Shown: positions 25,118 to 34,152, numbered from the stretch's first letter. The stretch is DNA of 64,000 bases from Kitasatospora sp. MMS16-BH015 (GCF_002943525.1 NZ_CP025394.1:4464001-4528000), one strand, 5' to 3'. The notes: generated from the letters alone by a model not told the origin. A program made the numbers and translations.

Positions 25118-27445
25118 TCAGGGGGCGTAGTAGCCGTTCAGGTCGGTGACCACGTGCACGGTGCCCTGGCTGCCGTTGTAGTAGTCGTCGTCACGGCCAC
25201 CCAGGCCCACGACGACCTGGTTGGCGACGGTCTGGCCGGTGGTCCAGTTGAGGTTGGAGGCCAGCGGCCGGAGGTTGTCCGGGTTGGAGGGGTAGACCGT
25301 GAGGTAGCCCGGAGCGGTGCCGCCGGTCACGGTGACGTTCAGCGAGACGGCGGTTGCCGCGGTGTCCCGGGTTTTGGCGGTGAAGACCGGTGCCCGGCGC
25401 GGGGCGATCGGACCTGCATGCCATGGGCCCTGATCGGCGGGGATCCACGGGTCGACCCGGGTGTCCCGTATGCGGGTCGGGGTGAGCGCGTGGTAGCTGT
25501 CGCCGCCAGTGACGGTGAAGTAGCCGGAGACATCGGCGACCACATCCACGGTGCCGTTGGTGCCACCCGCCACCAGGCTGACCTTGCCGTCCTTGACCGG
25601 GACGGTGACCAGGTTGGGCACGGTCTGGCCGGCGGTCCAGTTGAGGTTGGACGCGGTGGGGCGGTCGGTGCCGTGCGGGTAGGCGGTGAGGTAGCCGCGG
25701 TCGGTGGCGCCGGTGGCCGTGACGTTGAGGGTCACGGCGGTGACTCCGGTGGCGGGGACGCCGCCGCGGCCGGTGACCTGGAGGTCGATCGGCTTGCCGT
25801 TGATGAGTGGGGCCTTGGCGGCGCCGGTGCCGTCGCGGGTGTCGAGGAGGCGGCTCGGCGCGGTGGCGTGGTATCCGCTGCCGTCGAGGCGGTAGGAGCC
25901 GAGCAGGTCGGCGACGACGTGCACGGTGCTGTTACTGCCGTTGTAGAAGGAGAGCTTGCCGTCGATCACCTTGGCGGTGACGAGGTTGGGGACGGTCTGC
26001 CCGGCGGTCCAGTTGACGCTGGAGGCGAGCGGGCGGTCCTCGCCGTGGGGGTAGACCGTGAGGTACCCGGGGCAGGCCGCTCCGGTCGCGGTGACGTTCA
26101 TGGTGACGGCGCTGATGCCGGTGGCCGGGAGACCGCCCAGACCGGCGACCTGGAGGTCGATGGTGCCGTGCGGTGGGACGGCGGTGGCCTTGTCCACCCC
26201 GGTGCCGTTGCGGGTGTCGAGGATCCGGGTAGGGCCGGTGGGGGTGTAGCGGGTGGCGAAGTTCGCCACCTCGTAGGCGCCCCGGTCGCGGTGGCCGGAG
26301 CCCGTGCCGGTGTCGGGCACCCATGGGTCGTCGACGGCGGGCTCACCGGTGATGTCGGTGTCGGTCATGCCTGGGGCGTTCTCGTCGGCCGAGTCGAAGA
26401 TCGGGGAAGGCCGGTCGGTCGCGCCGTACCACGGGACGAAGGGCGTGTCGGCGACGAGGTCGTGGGCACCCTGGCCGGTGGCGGCGGCGAATTCGGCCAA
26501 GGACGAGTAAGCCGTGCCCGCCCACTGGTAGATCGGGCCGCCGCCGGTGGGGTAGACGTTGTAGGCGGCCTTGGTGCCGCTCGCCGCTGCGGCGGTGACG
26601 CTGACCTGGCCCGACTGCGGCCGGTTGCTGCAGAGGAACGGTTGGATCACGTTGTTCTCTATGGTGGCGCCGGTGGTGGCGCCCATGACTGCGATGACCT
26701 CCGCGCAGCCCTGGGTGAGGGTGTTGCCGACGATCACCGTGCCTGGGGCCGAGTCCACGGAGATCACCGGCCCTGACCTGGAGTCCGCGTTCGGGACGGC
26801 GTTGGTGGACAGTACGGTGTCCCTGGCCCCGGGGGCGACGTGGACGAAGGGGGTGACCCGGCTCTCGGTCTGACTGATGGTCACTCCCTGGGCTGCTCCG
26901 CCGACTTCGATCGCGGCACCGCTGCCACCGGTGCCGACGAACTGGTCACGGGAGAGCCGGATGTCGGAGCCGCCCTCGATCGTCACCGTGCCCGAGGCAC
27001 CGGCGAGCTGCATGTCCTGGAAGCGGACGTGGGAAGCCCCGGCGATCGTCAGTGCGGGCTTGGCACCGCCGGAGGCAGGCTTGCCGAGCACGGTGGTCTG
27101 GACACCACTGGGCGGGCTGGAGGTCCGCTGGAGGTCGATGGCGGCGCCGGCGCCGGTGAAGGTGATCGGCGCACCGGCGGTGCCGGAGCGGGTGAGGGTG
27201 ACCTGCTCCGGGTAGTCGCCGGGGGCGATGTGCACGGTCTGGCCGGGCTGGACGGTATCGGCTGCGGCACCGATGGTGCAGTACGGCTGGATGGCGGTGC
27301 CCTGGCCGGTGTCCGAGCAGTGCGCGGCGGCTCTGTCGACGTACAGGTCGGTGAGGGTTGCGCTCGCGACGGCGGTGGTGACGGGCAGGCTCAGGGTACC
27401 GAGCACGACGGCTGCGGCGACTGCGGCGGTGCGGCGGGTGTTGAT
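25118..27445 (-). CDS. Secreted beta-helix protein, paralogue 4 of 6 (ATC start)
   Basis: ATC 27445, 5 nt after GGGGGA, gives 775 residues and the signal peptide NTRRTAAVAAAVVLGTLSL. An upstream in-frame start at 27547 would add 34 residues encoded by the hairpin region and is unlikely. The beta-helix carries SGVQTTVLGKPASGG and QGVTISQTES. The cap is HRDRGAYEVANFATRYTPTGPTRILDTRNGTG, closely matching paralogue 6. Three C-terminal modules follow, and the product ends VVTDLNGYYAP. The last roughly 120 residues are almost identical to those of paralogue 6, suggesting recent duplication or gene conversion. Confidence 0.8.
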   Translation of the reverse strand: MNTRRTAAVAAAVVLGTLSLPVTTAVASATLTDLYVDRAAAHCSDTGQGTAIQPYCTIGAAADTVQPGQTVHIAPGDYPEQVTLTRSGTAGAPITFTGAGAAIDLQRTSSPPSGVQTTVLGKPASGGAKPALTIAGASHVRFQDMQLAGASGTVTIEGGSDIRLSRDQFVGTGGSGAAIEVGGAAQGVTISQTESRVTPFVHVAPGARDTVLSTNAVPNADSRSGPVISVDSAPGTVIVGNTLTQGCAEVIAVMGATTGATIENNVIQPFLCSNRPQSGQVSVTAAAASGTKAAYNVYPTGGGPIYQWAGTAYSSLAEFAAATGQGAHDLVADTPFVPWYGATDRPSPIFDSADENAPGMTDTDITGEPAVDDPWVPDTGTGSGHRDRGAYEVANFATRYTPTGPTRILDTRNGTGVDKATAVPPHGTIDLQVAGLGGLPATGISAVTMNVTATGAACPGYLTVYPHGEDRPLASSVNWTAGQTVPNLVTAKVIDGKLSFYNGSNSTVHVVADLLGSYRLDGSGYHATAPSRLLDTRDGTGAAKAPLINGKPIDLQVTGRGGVPATGVTAVTLNVTATGATDRGYLTAYPHGTDRPTASNLNWTAGQTVPNLVTVPVKDGKVSLVAGGTNGTVDVVADVSGYFTVTGGDSYHALTPTRIRDTRVDPWIPADQGPWHAGPIAPRRAPVFTAKTRDTAATAVSLNVTVTGGTAPGYLTVYPSNPDNLRPLASNLNWTTGQTVANQVVVGLGGRDDDYYNGSQGTVHVVTDLNGYYAP

Positions 27446-27494
27446 GGCGATCCCCCGGATGGCTGGTGGTTGGAAGAACCTCTGGTCTGGTGGG

Positions 27495-27532
27495 ACCTTC
27501 GCCCCGTCGGGTGCTTGCGACGGGGCGAAGGT
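27495..27532. terminator. Conserved intergenic hairpin, copy 4
   Basis: ACCTTCGCCCCGTCG (27495-27509) pairs perfectly with CGACGGGGCGAAGGT (27518-27532), between paralogues 4 and 5. Confidence 0.7.
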
Positions 27533-27557
27533 GGTACCCGGGACCACCGACTGACGG

Positions 27558-29870
27558 TCAGTGGGAGTAGTAGCCGTTGACGTCGAGGACGAGGTGCACC
27601 GGGCCGTCGCTGCCGTCGTAGAAGTCGTCGGCGCCGTTGCCGCCGGTCTTGGTCACCACCTGGTTGGCGATGGTCTGGCCAGCCGTCCAGTTGAGGTTGG
27701 AGGCGAGCGGTCGGTCGGTCCCCGTCGGGTACGCGGTGAGGTAGCCGGGGGCGGTGCCGCCGGTGACGGTGGCGTTCATCGCCACGGCGGTGGCCGGGAA
27801 CTGGAGACGGGAGTACCAGAAGCTCGGTGCCCGGCGAGCGGCGATCGGGCCGGGGTGCAGGCCGATCGGGCCGTCGTCGGTGTAGTCGACCGCGATCCAG
27901 TCGTCGGACCGGGTGTCGAGCTGCCGGTAGGGGTCGATGGCGAAGTAGGCGTCGCCCCCGGTGGCGGTGAAGTAGCCGTTCACGTCGGCGATGACGTCGA
28001 CGGTGCCGTTGCCGCCGCCGTAGTAGAGGGAGACCCTGCCGTCCTTGACCGGGACGGTGACCAGGTTGGGGATGGTCTGGCCGGTGGTCCAGTTGAGGCT
28101 GGAGGCGGTGGGCCGGACCGTGCCGTGCGGGTAGACCGTCAGGAAGCCGGCGGTGGTCGGCCGGGTGACGGTCATGTTCAGCGTGACGGCGGTGACGCCG
28201 GTGGCGGGGACGCCGCCCCGGCCGGTGACCTGGAGGTCGATGGTGCGGCCGGCCGGGAGCGGGGCCTTGGCGGAGGTGCCGGTGCCGTCGCGGGTGTCCA
28301 GCAGCCGGGCTGGGGCGGTGCTGGTGAAGCCGGCACCGGGGGCGGCGGCGTAGGAGCCGAGCAGGTCGGCGACGATCTGCACGGTGCCCTGGCTGCCGTT
28401 GTAGAAGGAGACCTTGCCGTCCTTGACCTTGACGGTGACCAGGTTGGGGATGGTCTGCCCGGCCGTCCAGTTGAGGTTCGAGACCACCGGGCGGGTGTCG
28501 CCGTGCGGGTAGACGCTGAGGTACCCCGGACCGGTCGTCCCGGTGACGGTGACGTTCATGCTGACGGCAGTCAGGCCGCTGGTGGGCACGCCGTTCTGCC
28601 CGGCGAGTTGGAGATCGACGGTACCCCCGGCCGGGACGGCTCGGGCGGTCGTACCGGTGCCGTTGCGGGTGTCGAGCACCCGTACGGGGCCGAGCGGGGT
28701 GTAGTAGGCGCCGATGTCGGTGATCTCGTACGCGCCCCGGTCGCGGCGGCTCGTCCCGGTGCCGCTGTTCCGGTACCAGGGGTTGTCGACGGGCGAGGCG
28801 CCGTTGATGTCGGGGTCGGTCGCGCCGGGGGCGTTCTCGTCGGCCGCGTCGACGATGGGGGAGGGCCCGCCGTCGGCGGACTTCCAACCGGGCGCGGAGG
28901 TGTCTCCGATGATGTCGTGGTCGCCCTGCCCGGAGGCGGCGGTGAAGTCGGCGGTGGTGGTGTACGTCTTCCCGGCCCAGCGGTAGGCCGGTACACCGCC
29001 CTGCGGATAGGAGTTGTAGGCGATCTTGGTGCCCGTGACCGCCTCGGCGGCCACGTCCACCAGCACGGGGTCCTTGGCCGTGGTGCCCCAGGCCCTGATC
29101 AGGTTGTTCTCCACCGTGCTGCCGCCGGACGCACCGCGAAGGCCGATCGCGCCGAGGTCGCCGGAGGCGAAGGTGTTGCCGACGATGGTGTTGCCGGGTG
29201 CCGAGTCGGCCTCCACCGCGGGGTGGCCGGGCTCCCCACCACTGATGATGTTGGTGGCGATGACGGTGTCTCGCACGCCCGGGTTGAGCCTGATGTAGCC
29301 GGACACGGAGTTCTGCCGGATGGTCACTGCTCGGGCGTTGCCCTTGACGTCGATCCCCGGGTCGCCGAACACGGTCGCATGGACCTGGTTCCGGCCGAAG
29401 ACGAGGTCGGAGCCACCGTCGATCACGACCGATCCGTACTCGCCGTAGGCGGTGAGGTTCTGGACCCGGACGTGGGAGGCACCTTGGAGGACGAGGGCGT
29501 GGTCGTGCCCGTAGTCGCGCGCGTTTCCGATCCGGGTGTCCTGGTGCGAACCGTTCGCCGCGCTCTGGTTGGCGCCGGTGAACGTGATGGGCGCGTCGGT
29601 GGTGCCGGAGCGGGTGAGGGTGACCTTCTCGTCGTATAGACCCGGGGCGATGTGCACGGTCTGCCCGGGCTGGACGAGGTCGGCGGCGGCCTGGACGGTG
29701 CAGTACGGCTGGGCGGTGGTGCCGTGGCCGGCGTCGGAGCAGTGCGCGGCCGAGGAGTTGTCGACGTAGAGGTCGGTGGCGACCGCGCTCGCGTCGGTGG
29801 TGATGCCCGGGATGCTCAGGGCGGCGAGTGCGGCGGCTGCCGCGAGTGCGGCGGTGCGGCGGGTGTTGAT
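27558..29870 (-). CDS. Secreted beta-helix protein, paralogue 5 of 6 (ATC start)
   Basis: ATC 29870 after GAGGGGA starts the signal peptide NTRRTAALAAAAALAALSI (cleavage near SA/VATDLYVDNSS). No ATG, GTG or TTG occurs in frame upstream of GTG 29657, which is 71 codons into the protein. With ATC the product has 770 residues. The beta-helix has VHIAPGLYDEKVTLTRSGTT. The cap reads RRDRGAYEITDIGAYYTPLGPVRVLDTRNGTG. The three modules are intact; the third carries IDPYRQLDTRSDDWIAVDYTDDG, and the product ends LVLDVNGYYSH. It is the most divergent copy in the N-terminal half. Confidence 0.8.
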   Translation of the reverse strand: MNTRRTAALAAAAALAALSIPGITTDASAVATDLYVDNSSAAHCSDAGHGTTAQPYCTVQAAADLVQPGQTVHIAPGLYDEKVTLTRSGTTDAPITFTGANQSAANGSHQDTRIGNARDYGHDHALVLQGASHVRVQNLTAYGEYGSVVIDGGSDLVFGRNQVHATVFGDPGIDVKGNARAVTIRQNSVSGYIRLNPGVRDTVIATNIISGGEPGHPAVEADSAPGNTIVGNTFASGDLGAIGLRGASGGSTVENNLIRAWGTTAKDPVLVDVAAEAVTGTKIAYNSYPQGGVPAYRWAGKTYTTTADFTAASGQGDHDIIGDTSAPGWKSADGGPSPIVDAADENAPGATDPDINGASPVDNPWYRNSGTGTSRRDRGAYEITDIGAYYTPLGPVRVLDTRNGTGTTARAVPAGGTVDLQLAGQNGVPTSGLTAVSMNVTVTGTTGPGYLSVYPHGDTRPVVSNLNWTAGQTIPNLVTVKVKDGKVSFYNGSQGTVQIVADLLGSYAAAPGAGFTSTAPARLLDTRDGTGTSAKAPLPAGRTIDLQVTGRGGVPATGVTAVTLNMTVTRPTTAGFLTVYPHGTVRPTASSLNWTTGQTIPNLVTVPVKDGRVSLYYGGGNGTVDVIADVNGYFTATGGDAYFAIDPYRQLDTRSDDWIAVDYTDDGPIGLHPGPIAARRAPSFWYSRLQFPATAVAMNATVTGGTAPGYLTAYPTGTDRPLASNLNWTAGQTIANQVVTKTGGNGADDFYDGSDGPVHLVLDVNGYYSH

Positions 29871-29905
29871 GGCGATCCCCTCGTGGCTGGTTCGGTCTGG
29901 AAAGT

Positions 29906-29943
29906 ACCTTCGCCCCGTCGGATGCTTGCGACGGGGCGAAGGT
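29906..29943. terminator. Conserved intergenic hairpin, copy 5
   Basis: ACCTTCGCCCCGTCG (29906-29920) pairs perfectly with CGACGGGGCGAAGGT (29929-29943), between paralogues 5 and 6. Both arms are identical to copy 4. Confidence 0.7.
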
Positions 29944-29965
29944 TGTACGGGGGCGATCCGGTCTC

Positions 29966-32296
29966 TCAGGGGGCGTAATAGCCGTTCAGGTCGGTGACCA
30001 CGTGCACGGTGCCCTCGCTGCCGTTGTAGTAGTCGTCGTCACGGCCACCCAGGCCGACGACGACCTGGTTGGCGACGGTCTGGCCCGGGGTCCAGTTGAG
30101 GTTGGAGGCCAGCGGCCGGAGGTTGCCCGGGTTGGAGGGGTAGACCGTGAGGTAGCCGGGAGCGGTGCCGCCGGTCACGGTGACGTTCAGCGAGACGGAC
30201 CGCGCGTTCTGGTCCTCGGTCTTGGCCGAGAAGCCGGGCGCCCGGCGCGGGGTGATCGGGCCGGGGTGGCCCAGCCCGGCGTCGGGGAGCCACGGGTCGA
30301 TCCGGGTGTCCCGTACGCGGGTCGGGGTGAGCGCGTGGTAGCGGTCGCCGCCGGTGGCGGTGAAGTAGCCGGCCACGTCGGCGACCACGTTCACGGTGCC
30401 GTTGGTGCCACCGGTGACCAGGCTGACCTTGCCGTCCTTGACCGGGACGGTGACCAGGTTCGGGACGGTCTGGCCGGCCGTCCAGTTGAGATTGGAGGCG
30501 GTCGGGCGGTCGGTGCCGTGCGGGTAGACCGTCAGGTAGCCGTGGTCGCTGGTGTCGGTGGCCGTGACGTTGAGCGTGACGGCGGTGATGGCGCCGGCCG
30601 GGACACCGCCGCGGCCCGCGACCTGGAGCTCGATCGGGCGGCCGTTGGTGAGCGGGGCCTTGGCCGCGCCGGTGCCGTTGCGGGTGTCGAGCAGGCGGGT
30701 GGGCGTGGTGCTGACGTAGCCGCTGCCGGCCGTCCCGTAGGAGCCGAGCAGGTCGGCGACCACGTGCACGGTGCTGTTACTGCCGTTGTAGAAGGAGACC
30801 TTGCCGTCGATCACCTTGGCGGTGACGAGGTTGGGGACGGTCTGGCCGGCCGTCCAGTTGAGGCTGGAGGCGGTGGGGCGGTCCTCGCCGTGCGGGTAGA
30901 CGGTCAGGTAGCCGGGACCGGCCGCTCCGGTCACGGTGACGTTCATGGTGACGGCGGTGAGCCCGGCGGAGATGCCGTTCAGACCGGCCACCGGGAGGGT
31001 GACGGTGCCGCCGGGCGGGACGGCGGCACCCCGGCCCACGCCGGTGCCGTTGCGGGTGTCAAGGATCCGGGTGGGGCCGGTGGGGGTGTAGCGGGTGGCG
31101 AAGTTGGTGATCTCGTAGGCGCCGCGGTCGCGGTGGCCCGAGCCGGTGCCGGTGTCGGGCGCGTAGGGGTCGTCCACGGCCGGCTCGCCGGTGATGTCGC
31201 GGTCGGTCATGCCGGGGGCGTTCTCGTCGGCCGAGTCGAAGATCGACGAGGGCTGGTCGCCCTGGTCACCGGTCTGCCGGAGGTTGTACAGGTCGACGGG
31301 GCCGACCACATCGTGGGCGCCTTGCCCCGAGGCGGCGGTGAAGTCCGCGCTGGACGAGTAGGTCTTGCCCGCCCATCGGTAGGCCGGGACCGGACCGCTG
31401 GCGTAGGAGTTGTAGGCGACCTTGGTGCCGCCGACGGCCTCGGCGGCGACCTCTAGTTGGACGGACTGCGACTGGTCGCCGCACCTGTACGCCTCGATCA
31501 CGTTGTTCTCGACGGTGCTGCCCGTGGAGGCACCGGTCAGCGCGACGGCCTCGTTGCTGCAGGCTTGCGTGATGCTGTTGCCGACGACGACCGTGCCGGG
31601 CGCCGAGACCGCCTCGATGATCGGTGCGTTCCTCGACGGGACCGTCCAGTTCCAGATCCTGTTGGTGGACAGCACGGTGCCCTTCGTGCCCTCGGAGAGG
31701 TGGGCGAAATGTGCACCGTAGTACTGGATCTGACTAATCGTCACGTCTTGGGCCGACTCGTCGACGAAGAACGCGGAGTTGTCCGGCGCGCTCCGGGCGA
31801 CCCCGCGGGAGATCCGGATGTCGGAGCCGCCGTCGACCACCACCGCGCTCGCTCCGCTGACGTACTGCATGTCCTGGAAGCGGACGTGGGAGGCTCCGGT
31901 GACGGTCAGGGCCGGAGCGGCGGAGGCCAGTCCGAGTGAGGTGTACCGAACGCCGCTGGGCGGGCTGGAGGTCCGCCAGGTGTCGACGGCCGCTCCGACC
32001 CCGGTGAAGGTGATGGGTGCGTCGGCCGTCCCGGACCGGGTGAGGCGGACGTTCTCGTGGTACTCGCCCGCGGCGATGTGCACGGTCTGGCCGGGCAGCA
32101 CCCGGTCGGCGGCGGTGGAGATGGTGCAGTACGGCTGGGCGATGGTGCCGTGGCCGGCATCCGAGCAGTGGGCCGTCGCGCTGTTGTCCACGTAGAGGTC
32201 GGTGACGGCGGCGCCGGCCGGGGTGGCGATGCCGGGCAGGCTCAGGGTGCCGAGCACGGTGGCTGCGGCGAGGGCGGCGATGCGGCGCGTGTTGAT
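29966..32296 (-). CDS. Secreted beta-helix protein, paralogue 6 of 6 (ATC start)
   Basis: ATC 32296, 5 nt after GGGGGA, gives 776 residues with the signal peptide NTRRIAALAAATVLGTLSL. The open frame extends far upstream into the antisense of the hairpin and the paaN region, which is clearly non-coding in this frame. The beta-helix has VHIAAGEYHENVRLTRSGTA and the cap HRDRGAYEITNFATRYTPTGP. Three modules follow, ending VVTDLNGYYAP. This is the first gene of the array in transcription order. It follows paaN after 95 nt, with a hairpin between. Confidence 0.8.
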   Translation of the reverse strand: MNTRRIAALAAATVLGTLSLPGIATPAGAAVTDLYVDNSATAHCSDAGHGTIAQPYCTISTAADRVLPGQTVHIAAGEYHENVRLTRSGTADAPITFTGVGAAVDTWRTSSPPSGVRYTSLGLASAAPALTVTGASHVRFQDMQYVSGASAVVVDGGSDIRISRGVARSAPDNSAFFVDESAQDVTISQIQYYGAHFAHLSEGTKGTVLSTNRIWNWTVPSRNAPIIEAVSAPGTVVVGNSITQACSNEAVALTGASTGSTVENNVIEAYRCGDQSQSVQLEVAAEAVGGTKVAYNSYASGPVPAYRWAGKTYSSSADFTAASGQGAHDVVGPVDLYNLRQTGDQGDQPSSIFDSADENAPGMTDRDITGEPAVDDPYAPDTGTGSGHRDRGAYEITNFATRYTPTGPTRILDTRNGTGVGRGAAVPPGGTVTLPVAGLNGISAGLTAVTMNVTVTGAAGPGYLTVYPHGEDRPTASSLNWTAGQTVPNLVTAKVIDGKVSFYNGSNSTVHVVADLLGSYGTAGSGYVSTTPTRLLDTRNGTGAAKAPLTNGRPIELQVAGRGGVPAGAITAVTLNVTATDTSDHGYLTVYPHGTDRPTASNLNWTAGQTVPNLVTVPVKDGKVSLVTGGTNGTVNVVADVAGYFTATGGDRYHALTPTRVRDTRIDPWLPDAGLGHPGPITPRRAPGFSAKTEDQNARSVSLNVTVTGGTAPGYLTVYPSNPGNLRPLASNLNWTPGQTVANQVVVGLGGRDDDYYNGSEGTVHVVTDLNGYYAP

Positions 32297-32328
32297 GACT
32301 GTCCCCCATGGCAAGGCTGTGGAATGCA

Positions 32329-32362
32329 CTTCGCCCCGTCGGACACGTCCGACGGGGCGAAG
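32329..32362. terminator. Conserved intergenic hairpin, copy 6
   Basis: CTTCGCCCCGTCGGA (32329-32343) pairs perfectly with TCCGACGGGGCGAAG (32348-32362) around CACG. It lies 30 nt after the paaN stop and upstream of paralogue 6, so it could be the paaN terminator as well as a leader element. Confidence 0.7.
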
Positions 32363-32391
32363 GTTGTACGGGGACCGGAGTTTTGTGCGGG

Positions 32392-34092
32392 TCAGCTGTG
32401 GCGGCGGACCTCGACGGTGCGGAACCGGGAGGCGACGAAGGCGCCGTCGCAGTAGGCGGAGTTGGCGGCCGGGTTGGCGCCGGTGCCGTGGAGGTCGGAG
32501 AAGGCGGCGGTCTGGTTGGCGAAGACGCCGCCGGTGAGGTTGAGGGAGAGGGAGACGCCGGCGTCGAGGCAGGCGTCGACCAGGGCGGCCTCGACCTCCT
32601 CGGAGACCGTCCAGGCGGCGGCCGTCATGGCGCCCTGCTCGCGCACGGTGCGGCGCAGCAGCTCGACGGCGGCCTCGGCCGAGTCGACGGCCACGGCGAA
32701 GCTGACCGGGCCGAAGCACTCGGCGAGGAAGGCGGCGCGGTCGTCCGGCTTGTCGGAGTCGGCGCGGACCAGCGCGGGGGTGCGGATCACGGCGGCCGGG
32801 TGCTCGGGCGAGGTGACCACGCGGGGGGCGAGCGCCAGGTCGCCGTATTCGCCGTTCGCGGCGGAGGCGGTGCGCTGCAGCACGCCCGGGTTGACCACGG
32901 CGCCGAGGATGGCGGCGGCCTTGGCGTCATCCTTGAGCAGGCCGGAGATCGCGCCGGCGAGGTCGGTGACCACCTCGTCGTAGCTCTTGTCGCCCTCGTC
33001 GGTGCGGATGCCGGTGCGGGGGATCAGCAGGTTCTGCGGGGTGGTGCACATCTGGCCGCTGTAGAGCGAGAGGGAGAAGGCCAGGTTGCCCAGCATGCCC
33101 TTGTAGTTGTCGGTCGACTCGATGACGACGGTGTTGACGCCCGCCTTCTCGGTGTAGACCTGGGCCTGGGTGGCGTTGGTCTCCAGCCAGTCGCCGAAGG
33201 TGGTCGAGCCGGTGTAGTCGATGATCTTGACCTCGGGCCGGGTGGCCAGGGTGGCCGCGACCGTCCCGCCCTCGTGCTCGGCCGCCAGGCAGACCAGGTT
33301 CGGGTCGAAGCCGGCCTCGGCCAGCACCTCGCGGGCGATCTTCACGGTGAGGGCCAGCGGCAGGGTGGCGCGCGAGTGCGGCTTGACCAGCACCGGGTTG
33401 CCGGTGGCCAGCGAGGCGAACAGGCCGGGGAAGCCGTTCCAGGTCGGGAAGGTGTTGCAGCCGATCAGCAGCGCGAGGCCGCGCGGCACCACGGTGAAGT
33501 CCTTGACCATGGTGAGCGGGTCGCGCTTGCCCTGCGGCTTGGTCCAGTGGGCCCGGCCGGGGATGCGGGTCTGCTCGAAGTAGGCGTAGGCCACGGCCTC
33601 CAGGCCGCGGTCCTGGGCGTGCGGGCCACCGGCTTGGAAGGCCATCCCGTACGCCTGGCCGGTGGTGTGCATCACCGCGTGCGCGAACTCGTGGCTGCGG
33701 GCGTTGATCCGGGCCAGGATCTCCAGGCAGACGGCCGCGCGGGCGGCCGGGCTCGCGGCGGCCCAGGCGGGCTGCGCGGCCGTCAGGGCCGCGATCAGCG
33801 CCTGCGGCTCGGCGTGCGGGTAGGTGATGCCGAGCACCGGCCCGTACGGCGAGGTCTCGCCGCCGACCAGCTCCCCGCTGCCCGGGTGCCCCTCGATCGT
33901 GAACGGAGCGTCCAGCAGCGCCTCGAAGGCGGCCTGGCCGTCGGCCTGCCCCGTCTCGCCGTAGGCCTTGGCGAACTCCGGGTACGGCGACCAGTAGTCG
34001 CGCGAGGCGGAGGCTTCCAGGGCACCGGTGAGGGTCTGCTGGTGACGGTCGATCAGTTCGGCGACGAAGGGGTGGTCGGCCGGTGCGGTCAT
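32392..34092 (-). CDS. paaN: PaaN-type aldehyde dehydrogenase (phenylacetate degradation)
   Basis: ATG 34092 gives 566 residues. The sequence reads as the actinobacterial PaaN branch of the aldehyde dehydrogenase superfamily. It has PRGLALLIGCNTFPTWNGFPGLFASLATGNPVLVKPH (cofactor side), IDYTGSTTFGDWLE, and the catalytic Cys in SGQMCTTPQNLLIP at about residue 350. PaaN enzymes act in phenylacetic acid catabolism, oxidising the ring-opened semialdehyde. Unusually, no paaABCDE genes are next to it. A TetR-like palindrome lies 43 nt upstream of the start. Confidence 0.85.
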   Translation of the reverse strand: MTAPADHPFVAELIDRHQQTLTGALEASASRDYWSPYPEFAKAYGETGQADGQAAFEALLDAPFTIEGHPGSGELVGGETSPYGPVLGITYPHAEPQALIAALTAAQPAWAAASPAARAAVCLEILARINARSHEFAHAVMHTTGQAYGMAFQAGGPHAQDRGLEAVAYAYFEQTRIPGRAHWTKPQGKRDPLTMVKDFTVVPRGLALLIGCNTFPTWNGFPGLFASLATGNPVLVKPHSRATLPLALTVKIAREVLAEAGFDPNLVCLAAEHEGGTVAATLATRPEVKIIDYTGSTTFGDWLETNATQAQVYTEKAGVNTVVIESTDNYKGMLGNLAFSLSLYSGQMCTTPQNLLIPRTGIRTDEGDKSYDEVVTDLAGAISGLLKDDAKAAAILGAVVNPGVLQRTASAANGEYGDLALAPRVVTSPEHPAAVIRTPALVRADSDKPDDRAAFLAECFGPVSFAVAVDSAEAAVELLRRTVREQGAMTAAAWTVSEEVEAALVDACLDAGVSLSLNLTGGVFANQTAAFSDLHGTGANPAANSAYCDGAFVASRFRTVEVRRHS

Positions 34093-34134
34093 GGCGCGCT
34101 CCTTTTAGGGGCGGACGGGACGCACCCCAGCGTA

Positions 34135-34152
34135 ACCGAACGATCGGTCGGT
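34135..34152. promoter_or_regulatory. Candidate TetR operator upstream of paaN
   Basis: ACCGAACGATCGGT (34135-34148) is a near-perfect palindrome followed by CGGT. It lies in the divergent gap between paaN and the toxin operon. It differs by one base from a site at 40937 upstream of the 2-oxoacid dehydrogenase operon. A TetR family gene is at 39764. Confidence 0.55.

Larger units (their letters stand above)
17895..32362 (-). repeat. Tandem array of six 2.3-kb genes with intergenic hairpins
   Basis: The six units repeat the same plan: hairpin, 35-70 nt spacer, G-rich Shine-Dalgarno, ATC, signal peptide, beta-helix and three modules. The gaps between coding regions are only 88-125 bp. The array therefore arose by tandem duplication of a gene together with its 5' hairpin. 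The C-terminal modules are more alike than the beta-helix parts. Confidence 0.85.

Noticed and set aside
22264..25149. Very long plus-strand open frame opposite paralogue 3 (and similar ones opposite the other paralogues)
   Set aside because: Its translation is Gly/Val/Ala/Arg/Asp-rich with no domain, a mirror of the GC-biased codons on the other strand. The minus-strand proteins have clear signal peptides and domains.
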